From the NCBI GenBank assembly GCA_009746045.1, contig RPFO01000891.1:705699-769698 (forward strand): a stretch of DNA of 64,000 nucleotides, read 5' to 3'. Positions 56,769 through 64,000 of the stretch are shown here, piece by piece. The notes beneath the pieces are model-generated. The model saw only the letters and a list, made by a program, of their open reading frames with translations, was not told the DNA's origin and did no database searches. The position numbers were made by a program, and so were the translations under genes. Within the stretch, counting starts at the first letter, position 1. Each line of letters starts with the position of its first letter. Source of the DNA: Mesostigma viride. Taxonomy: Eukaryota; Streptophyta; Mesostigmatophyceae; Mesostigmatales; Mesostigmataceae.

Positions 56769-57800
56769 GTCTACGTCCGCGCTCCCCCCTTTCTTCGCAT
56801 CCTTCGTTTTCGTACGTTTTTGTCAATTTTTTTTACCGCCCAAACCTGCATGCACCAGGGTACCCTGTTGACTTTTACCAGGGTTTCCACCCTGATACGG
56901 TGGTCAAATACGGTCAGACAAGTGTCCTACGGATAGAGAGAATCTAGATCTTTTCGGTGGTCTACTTGGTTCCCGCCAAAACCTTCCCGCCAAATCCCTA
57001 CAGGGCGCACAAACTCATGCCGAATGTGAGGCATGAGAAAAACTCGCAGTCGAAAATCGGCACGAGGACGGTTTAGGGGTTAAAGCTTGCAATACCAAGA
57101 TTGGGCCGTTGCCCTATTAGCGGGGGGGGGGGCTTGTTGACCAACGCATGCATGGAGTCTTTCTTTCAGGGTGGATATGCGTCGTCTCCGTCCTGTCTGG
57201 GGTCGCCGGCGTGTCGACTGGGCCTCATCCCGCTCAAGGCGGGCCAGGAGGCGTGTGAGGCTGGTAAACTGGCGGGAAGGTTGACCGTGGTGTGCCTGGC
57301 GACCTTGCATCCTGGTCATGCTCGCACGGTGCGACATGAGGATGGAAAGGGGCTTGTTTATTTATAAAGGCTGTACGTGCCCAAAGCCTATTGTACCGCG
57401 AGGCCGCGAAGGTGTGCCCTTACCGGGCGCCCTCTGGACATATACCGGGGACGTGCGTTGACCACGACGATTCAGCTGGGGCGTGCTTGGGGTGGGGCTT
57501 GTGCCGCTTGTTAGGAGCCTGCACAGCCGTGCGCTTCCCGTCGATGAAGAGAACGGCAATGGCTAGGCTATTCTGATTTGGCACGCCGCAATTAAGGTGA
57601 AAACCATAAATTTGCGTTTAGTGCCGGTCCGCGGAAAACGCGATCTGCAAATGAATCCAGGCCGGAATCGAACTGGGGACCTCTCGCACCGATTTTGCTG
57701 ACTATAGGACGGACGTCTCCGGATCCTTAGGCATCGCCAACTGACACCTACCTGTAGTCATCCGCAAAAGTTCTCCTTTCCGGGGAGTGATGCAAGCCTG

Positions 57801-59813
57801 CAATTGAACATATACTCCCACGTATGTTCGGCGCTACATCTCCAACATGCATACGAGCCACGAGCCACGAGGTAGCCATGGCTGTCGGAGCTCATAACTT
57901 TCACGTTTGAGCGCCGAATTCAGCTGTGAATATCACAATCGCTTCGTCTTTCTAAGACGCACATGCTGATATAATTTTCCGACGCTATTACGCAATATAC
58001 GATGAGCAAACGCCTCTCGACGCAACGCAGCCTGGCGGCTGCGCTTAGCAATGAAAATACGTCTGCAGCCTCGGCTGCAGCTTCGCCAACCGGCCCAGAT
58101 GGCAACGGTGACACTAGTAGTGCACTGGTGCTCGCCCAGCCTTCCGGGCTCGCCTCGCCATCAGCATCGCCTGAACCTAAGCGCAGTCGCTCTGCTGAGC
58201 CGCCCTGGGAAGAGCGCTCCTTTGACGTCAACAGCCCCGGCTTCTGGCAGCGCAGCCCCGGTTGGTTCATGGAAGACTTGTATTACGGCAATCACGCCTC
58301 GCTTCTAGCCCTGTGCGTGTACCTCACGTCCCACAACCGTGGCCGCTGGCCTGGTGACGGCAAGCTTGTCGACCCCGCCGAGGCTCTCCCAATCATTCAC
58401 CGCATGCCTCGCCCCAGGCTTCAACGCTTCGCCCTCTGCTCCCTTGTTGGACGCTCCGAATCCGAGATCTGGGCTTCCCCACCGCCCCCCCCACCTTCCC
58501 CACCGAAGCCACCATCCGCACCCTCCTCAAGGAAGCTTTCGAGCAGCACGTGACCCCTCTTGCAGCAGGTGTGGCGGCAATTGGCGGCACGCTGGCTGCT
58601 GAGCTTCCCACCATCCCCACCGCCACCGCCACCCTCCTCGCCTCCACCCCTCCCCCCTCCACCGACTCCATCACCGCCCAGCTCCGTGACATCGACCAGC
58701 GCCTCAAGGATAATGCAATCGCTATCGAGGTCTTGCAGAACACAGCAGGCCTCACCGCCCAGGCAGTGAAGGACATTGCTGCCAAGCCAGCCCCGGCGGG
58801 CCTGGCCGGCGATGCTCCTCCCATCACGACCTGGGCGGACATGCTTAAGCAACATACCACCTCCACCACCTCCGCCGTCGCAGCCCAGCTCCAGCGGCAG
58901 ACGCTTGACCTCCGCGAGGAGGCCGAGCTCGACAAGCGCAGCCTCAACGCCATACTCAAGAACTTGGACATGGAAGAAGGTGAGAATTCCGAGAAGCTTG
59001 CACGTGCGTTTGAGAGCAAAATCCTTGCACGCATGGGCCTTCTTGGTGAGATCAAGCTGACCGCCCACCGCCTCCCCCGCGCGCGGGGTAAGGCAGGGGC
59101 GCCTCCGCTTCTTCTCATCTTTGATAGCCCAGCGGACAAGATTTCGTTTCTCAGACGCCGCAAGCGGCTCGCGAATACTCCCTTCACCGTGGACGACGAC
59201 TTGACCCTGGCACAGCAACAACGGCGACGGGAGCTATGGCCGACCTACACCCAGCTCCGGCAGACCAAGGCGGGCCAGCCGGTGTACTGGAAGGGGGCGG
59301 CCATCTACGTCGGCCACAAGCCCTGGCAAGCGACCCCCTCGACCACCGCGGCCCCAGCAACTCCAGCCCCAGCCTAGGGGAATACAGCAGCAGTAGTGTA
59401 GAATAGTTAGACAGTGGCCTTGTACATGCCCGCCTACTACAGGCACTATACCAGCTGAGGCCTAGCCTTTTTAGTCATGTACATGTGTGCCTATGATGAG
59501 CCACACTCCAGACGATGCCTAGCCTTATTTAGTAATGTTGTGCCCATGCAGGGAGTCACTCTCTGCTGAGAAGCCATGCCATAGCTCCTGTATAGCCACG
59601 ATGATCTTCCCCCACATGCCACGCTCCCCCTTAACTGGGCATAGCGCGATACATCATGAGGGTGCAGGTGCCTTGGTGCACCTAGAGCAGGGGTAGCTTA
59701 CATTCCCACCCTTGCATGAAGTAGCCTAGAATGTATTAAAAGCCATATGCCCCTTCTCAGGGCTATGTGCTACATCTACTCCCAACGGAGTGATGTTGAT
59801 AATTAATTAATTA
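57801..59813 (+). mobile_element. Half-LINE: ORF1-only retroelement, 2,013 bp
   Basis: ATGCAAGCCTG is duplicated at 57790..57800 and 59814..59824. The element has a 5' region of about 200 bp, one ORF1-like gene (58002..59377), and a 3' UTR ending gtgctacatctactcccaac, then ggag and (TAATT)n. It has no endonuclease or reverse transcriptase. Its last 40 or so bases resemble those of the full-length LINE, which suggests it is copied by the LINE machinery. A decayed relative lies at 16011..18190. Confidence 0.9.
58002..59377 (+). pseudogene. ORF1-like protein of the half-LINE, one frameshift
   Basis: The N-terminal frame (MSKRLSTQRSLAAALSNEN, GWFMEDLYYGNHASLLALCV) runs to about 58490. The second frame (ATIRTLLKEAFEQHV, then LRDIDQRLKDNAIAIEVLQN, a coiled-coil-like stretch, and LARAFESKILARMGLLGEIK, LLLIFDSPADKISFLRRRKR) runs to the stop at 59377. 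The switch is at a run of eight C (58485..58492). The C-terminal part has the L1 ORF1p-like pattern: an RRM/CTD-type segment, then DDDLTLAQQQRRRELW. It is expected to bind element RNA. Confidence 0.75.
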
Positions 59814-60283
59814 ATGCAAGCCTGTCGGATTTGGTACTAGATAAATCATTCGAGATCTGTGTGTGTAGGAGTACTACTACACACGTGTCCACTCGAGACT
59901 TGTTCAGTCTCAAAACGTGAGACGGGCTGAACACGGCTGGAACCTTCTTGAGAAGGCCGGGGGTGTAGCCGGTACTATCGAGATCAGCCAAGCGTATATT
60001 CTGATTTGGCACGCCGCAAAGGTGAAAACCATTTGCGTTTAGTGCCGGTCCGCGGAAAACGCGATCTGCAAATGAATCCAGGCCGGAATCGAACTGGGGA
60101 CCTCTCGCACTAATTTTGCAGACTATAGGACGGACGTCTCCGGATCCTAAGGCAATGGCTAGGCTATAGCTGGTACATGGCCGGCATCTCAGCAGAGAGT
60201 AACAGTAACCTCAGTAACTCCCTGCTTGGGCAAAGCATGACTCGAAATTGCTACGGCTATTGCAAGGGCTGGTGTGGGCCCAT

Positions 60284-60749
60284 TAAAATTAAATTATAAT
60301 AACATGCCTCCGTTGGGAGATCATGTAGCACATATTCCTTGATGGATCGATGGTGGAGTGGAGAGAGCCGCGTAATCTAACTAACCTATCGCTAATCTGT
60401 CTAGTCTAGAAAATCCTGACTACACTACTCATCAAAACGCCTCCTCCTCTTGGGGGGAGGTGGCTTGCCCACAGGGTCGGGCGTGTGAGCCTTAATGACA
60501 ATGTTCTGCCACCGCGTCTTGTTCTGCATGGCAGTCCAAAGAAAGGAGAGAGAGTGGATGCGGTATTCAAACTGGGCTGGGACCAGTAGGTCATCCAGCA
60601 ACATCGATCTGGGTGTAGGTCGTGACATGTTTCCCTACCCTTTTGGGAATGCCCTTGGGGCCAGGCCAGGTCAGAATATGCCGCCCTGGCTGGCCAAGCC
60701 GCTGGGGGCCTGCCAGACCAAGGGCGGTGTCGACCTGGCTGGTGCGAAC
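60284..60749 (-). mobile_element. 5'-truncated LINE insertion, 466 bp
   Basis: GTGGGCCCAT is duplicated at 60274..60283 and 60750..60759. It contains the ORF2 C-terminus (SQPSLNTASTLSPFF region in a shifted frame, KPPPPKRRRRFDE) and the 3' UTR with ctccgttgggag at 60308..60319 and an AATTT-type tail. Confidence 0.93.
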
Positions 60750-60830
60750 GTGGGCCCATCACGTGGGCATACATGGCCACACCACTAAGCTTTCTAGTCT
60801 ACACTAAGCACTGTTATATATTCCCTAGGC

Positions 60831-61125
60831 TCGGGTGGCTGGGGTGGCTGGGGCGGCAGGGGTCGCCTGCCAGGGCTTGTGGGCGACGTAGATGTCTGCC
60901 CCCTTCCAGTAGACCGGCTTCTGCCCCGCCGTCTGCCGGAGCTTGAGGTAGGTCGGCCATAGCTCCCGTCGCCGTTGTTGCTGCGTCAAGGTCAAGTCGT
61001 CGTCCAGCGTGTAGGAGGTCCCCCCAAGCCGCTAGTGCGACGCTTGAGGAACTCCATCTTTTTCGCCATGGTGTCAAAGGTGAGGAGCAAGGGGGAGGGG
61101 CCGGCCTTACCCCGCGAGCGATTCA
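60831..61125 (-). pseudogene. ORF1-like fragment, half-LINE family
   Basis: The minus strand reads RGKAGPSPLLLTFDTMAKK, a frameshift, YTLDDDLTLTQQQRRRELW, then KPVYWKGADIYVAHKPWQAT and a stop. This matches the C-terminus of the protein at 58550..59377. Confidence 0.75.
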
Positions 61126-61140
61126 ATGCACAATTAGGCT

Positions 61141-61280
61141 ACACATTTCCATCACCATTCATATTCATCATCCTGAACGACTCGAACACGCGGACAACTT
61201 GATATAAAACGGCAGGCTCGAGCTACCATGGTCCGGATTCTCCCGATTTCTGGTCTGAGCTGGTTGTCTCCTTAAGATCA
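61141..61280 (+). mobile_element. 5'-truncated RT-element 3' end
   Basis: acatttccatcaccattcat through ctcgaacacgcggacaa and ggctcgagctaccatggtcc to gagctggttgtctccttaag: the same 3'-terminal block as at 35590..35795. Confidence 0.7.
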
Positions 61281-62053
61281 AGTTAGCTTAATTCATAATC
61301 GCTCTTTAGAGCCTACGTTGCCTCGTTCACAACCGCTGCCGTAAACCTGCATTAAATTTCATGATCCACAAGAGAAATTATACCCTAGCTGGACCCCCAC
61401 CCCCGTAGCCGTTCGAGACAATAGCGATGTTGCAAACCGTAAACTTTTCGCCATGAAATGAGGTCATCGACTAATCTTCTGCGAAATTCGATCACGCATT
61501 TTTTCTAGCTTATAAGATGCCATATCGATTAATACATGCCTAAAGGCAAGCCGCCATGGCCACCTCCGTGAGGGTTGAGCGGTCCGGGCACACATTATAC
61601 AGCGTATGGACAGTACCGCGAACTTCTTGGCGCAGAAAATATTCGGTGCGCCACGTCCCCTTAAAAGCACTCCAGTGCTCCGTGACTCCCCAACGGGAGC
61701 ACGCGTTTAATTAATTAATTAACTAATTAAAATCAATTAAATTTGATTAGTTTTACACAACGTTGGAACGCCATGCGTCCAAGAATAGTTGTCTTACTTG
61801 ATATCAAGAACGTAACATAATACTTGTCTCAATTCATAAAACAGAGCAGAACATGTGAAGCCCAGCCTCAGTGAGCGTGAGGCTCCTGCAATGCACCATC
61901 AAGGAGGCAACCATGTCAAAATTTTCAAGCGAATCATAAAAACTTCGTCGCACGTTTTCTGAATGACATGGCCATGAACCAGCGGGCTCTGCACACTAGC
62001 TAAACCTCGCAGCCCTTGACATGTCACACTTCCTTCTCGTGGCAAGCAGAGGA
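61281..62053. other. Intergenic with family C tail
   Basis: No gene is seen. 61670..61740 contains an inverted family C tail with hairpin CTCCCCAACGGGAG (61686..61699) followed by (TTAA)n. Confidence 0.5.
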
Positions 62054-64000
62054 TCACTTCTTTTTCCTGACCAAACGGCGCTCATTTGGGTTGCGTCTAC
62101 TCCCTGCTGCGACCACGGCGGCGGCCCCCTTGTAGTTAACAGTGCTGTGGTCCGTCTTGAACCAGTTATCCGCGTTGACCTCCGGATTGAAAACATCCAT
62201 GACCTGGAAAGATCAAAGTAAGAAACGTGCGCAGCAGGAGATATTCATTCCCAGTAAGGAAAGTGCATCTGAAGCACGAAAACTCACGATTGTCACAGGC
62301 CGCAACCGTGCTTCTATGTCATACACATCAGCTTACCTGCGCCATACTTCACGGGCTAACACCCGACTCAGCAGCACAGTGGCATGCCTCACTAAGTACC
62401 AAGCGCCATGCTATGCCTCGCCAACCTGCTGTGAACGCCACCCTGTCCTTACCATCCACGTGAATGCGACACTATCCGTGCCATATGCGAGCGAGCGCAG
62501 GCGCCAGATATGATCCTCACATTGTTTCTCTTGGCTCGCGGCTCGTGTCGCTTGCGGAGCAGCTCGTCCTCACGCAGGATCGGGTTGTTGGCGTGGCGGC
62601 CGCCCTTGGGCAGGGGCAGCGAGTACTGCGTGCGCACACCCCGACACACACATAAGCAAAGACATGAACAAACACATATAGGGAATATAGAAAAAGCAAG
62701 AGTGGCCTTAAGATCAAGTACGATCAAGCAAGTGGACCCAACAACCAAAGGGAACTGGCCGAGGGAAGCTTTGGATCACCCTCATGAAACGTAGAACAGA
62801 AAGGTATCCTTGAAGTGCGTCACCGAGAGGCTCAGCCACTGAAGACAGCCACTCAACGGGAAAAAAAAGAAATTGAAGTCAGCCAATAGAATAGCCCCAA
62901 CGGAGCTATGTTCTTTATTAATTAATTAATAGAATAGCTGTATGGAATGCGTACAGCTTCTCAAGACATGCAGGCCAAAGTCATGCAGCCAAGACATGCA
63001 GGCCAAAGTCATGCAGGCTATGCCTAGCCAAGAAATGAATGCTTAGAATATCAACAACTACCGAGGAAGGGAGTGTGTGGAAGAAAAAACACAGACTAGA
63101 GGCAGCAGCAACGGTTCTTGCCACCCCTGCAAAGATGTGCGTGTGCCAGCATACCCTTGTCCCGCGCAGGTTTGGCCGCTTCTTCGCGCTGGCGCACCAC
63201 GCCCCGTTGGCATCCACACTGACAGATACCTGCCGACGCAAGGAGAGGAAAGGAGGGGTTAATGCACCCACGAGGTCGGGAGGGACAGACCCACGGAAGA
63301 AGGGAAAGGCAACGGTCAACTAAAGCGTAGGAAAAACTAGATGAGTGTGTGCATGTGTGTCTAGCGACCTGTCCATCGACCATAAGCAACAGGAGCATTC
63401 GCTGCAATGTCACCTGCCCCACGCTGCGGAATCCAGGGCAGACCTCTGAAAAAGGCAAACTCCGCAAACAAGGCATGCTTGCATGACATGCGACCGACAA
63501 GGTGTGCCATCCACAAGGGAAATAGAGAGAGGTGGCCAAGATCCATAAGACAGGTACAATTTATTTCTCATGAGTTCAATAGAATTACAAGTAGCAACCC
63601 CGTCTGCATGATTTGACAGTAGTACAAGGCAAGACCAACTGTTGCATCCATATCGTGCAAGAACTTCTGGGATGCATGGGCTCATGGCTTGGTGGTGGCA
63701 ACGCTGTGGGCTACTACGACGACACTGACCGAGATCCCAGAAGATCCGATCTCTTATTGCAAGTCCTCATGGCACATGTGTTGAGCAAGCGTTGCGTGTA
63801 CAGCGGTCAATACACCATATTGTGCACATGCCTGCATAAAAGAAGGCCAGAAGCCTGGGGCGTCATGCCTACTCTGCTACTCTGCGCCCCTCCCTTTTCC
63901 AATCAACCAACCAACACCTCCCTCCCCTCACCTTGTTTAACGTGGCCCCGTTCCCGCACTTTGGGCAGAAGATGCGGGACATATCTCGCGTGATACTGCC
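62054..64000 (-). CDS. NOB1: NOB1, 20S pre-rRNA nuclease (C-terminal half, partial)
   Basis: Four exons are in the window: 63932..64000 (continues past the edge), 63155..63229, 62521..62625 and 62054..62203. All join in phase 0 by GT-AG introns. The protein reads DMSRIFCPKCGN (second half of the zinc ribbon), VSVSVDANGAWCASAKKRP, YSLPLPKGGRHANNPILRED and the basic end RRNPNERRLVRKKK, as in NOB1 of other eukaryotes. NOB1 cuts the 3' end of 18S rRNA during 40S maturation (family knowledge). The catalytic PIN domain and first zinc cysteines lie beyond the right end. 62627..63154 is an intron with no recognised element. Confidence 0.92.

Larger units (their letters stand above)
54221..57079 (-). 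mobile_element. piggyBac-like DNA transposon, internally deleted, 2,859 bp
   Basis: TTAA flanks the element at 54217..54220 and 57080..57083. The terminal inverted repeats are CCCCTCAACCGTC (left) and CCCCTAAACCGTC (right, reverse complement), one mismatch in 13. TTAA duplications are the hallmark of piggyBac. It carries one gene (55505..56768) lacking the catalytic core, so it would need a transposase supplied from elsewhere. Its excision would restore an endonuclease frame in the surrounding LINE. Confidence 0.88.
52096..57337 (-). mobile_element. Old LINE copy split by two insertions
   Basis: Minus-strand pieces of a related LINE ORF2 occur in order. 57337..57084 is the region before the endonuclease. 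54216..53710 is the endonuclease (VGYAPHAG, and LIN at the HRVDELIN site). 53132..52096 is the endonuclease C-terminus (ATFFGPSVRVVCLDY, ESDHRLVLAG) and beyond. A piggyBac-like element (54221..57079) and a truncated LINE (53143..53699) fill the gaps. Many frameshifts; it is dead. Confidence 0.75.
57572..60150 (-). mobile_element. SINE-like element A dimer, split by the half-LINE
   Basis: GGCAATGGCTAGGCTAT is duplicated at 57555..57571 and 60151..60167 (17 bp). Between them lie one complete element A (57572..57800 plus 59825..about 59990) and, joined head to tail, a 5'-truncated second unit (about 59998..60150). The half-LINE at 57801..59813 inserted later into the first unit. Confidence 0.85.

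Noticed and set aside
41862-60167. Element A as genuine tRNA genes
   Set aside because: The B-box-like sequence is good, but I could not fold a complete cloverleaf, and the copies have target-site duplications.

Overview
This window comes from a nuclear genome of a photosynthetic eukaryote. The genes are cut by many GT-AG introns, and one intron is GC-AG. A ferredoxin-nitrite reductase carries a chloroplast transit peptide. The ARP6 gene reads closest, from memory, to land-plant ARP6, so a green-lineage alga is my best guess; no species or clade is claimed. I assembled gene models by hand, matching splice sites, reading phase and recalled family sequences.

Host genes, left to right: (1) an 11 kb minus-strand gene for an organelle-type RNA-binding protein with 37-residue repeats and a C-terminal RAP domain (1945..12786, nine exons); (2) a divergent, apparently intronless PQ-loop transporter (13666..14502, plus); (3) a complete 13-exon ARP6 gene (20877..32037, minus, 422 aa), whose introns hold about 2.7 kb of simple and tandem repeats; (4) a divergent VHS-GAT (TOM1-like) protein (32903..34369, plus); (5) ferredoxin-nitrite reductase (37511..39789, minus, three exons, 604 aa); (6) the 3' half of NOB1, a ribosome-assembly nuclease, running off the right edge (62054..64000, minus).

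Between the genes lie mobile elements nested inside one another. Target-site duplications let me mark several boundaries to the base: a full-length 5.2 kb LINE (42570..47782) that still has an empty-site paralogue at 18871..18878; several 5'-truncated copies of it; a 2,013-bp element encoding only an ORF1-like protein but ending in a LINE-like 3' tail (57801..59813); a tail-less SINE-like family with a tRNA-like B box; fragments of another reverse-transcriptase element; a 454-bp MITE; and a deleted piggyBac-like element (54221..57079) sitting in the endonuclease frame of a dead LINE. A short 3' hairpin (CTCC-CAAC-GGAG) is shared by at least three retroelement families and shows one compensatory base-pair change; this is the most novel regulatory signal here.

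The host genes do not form a pathway: organelle RNA handling, vacuolar-type transport, SWR1/H2A.Z chromatin remodelling, ubiquitin-dependent endosomal sorting, plastid nitrogen assimilation and 40S ribosome maturation. What links the region is repeat growth inside introns and serial transposon insertion between genes.
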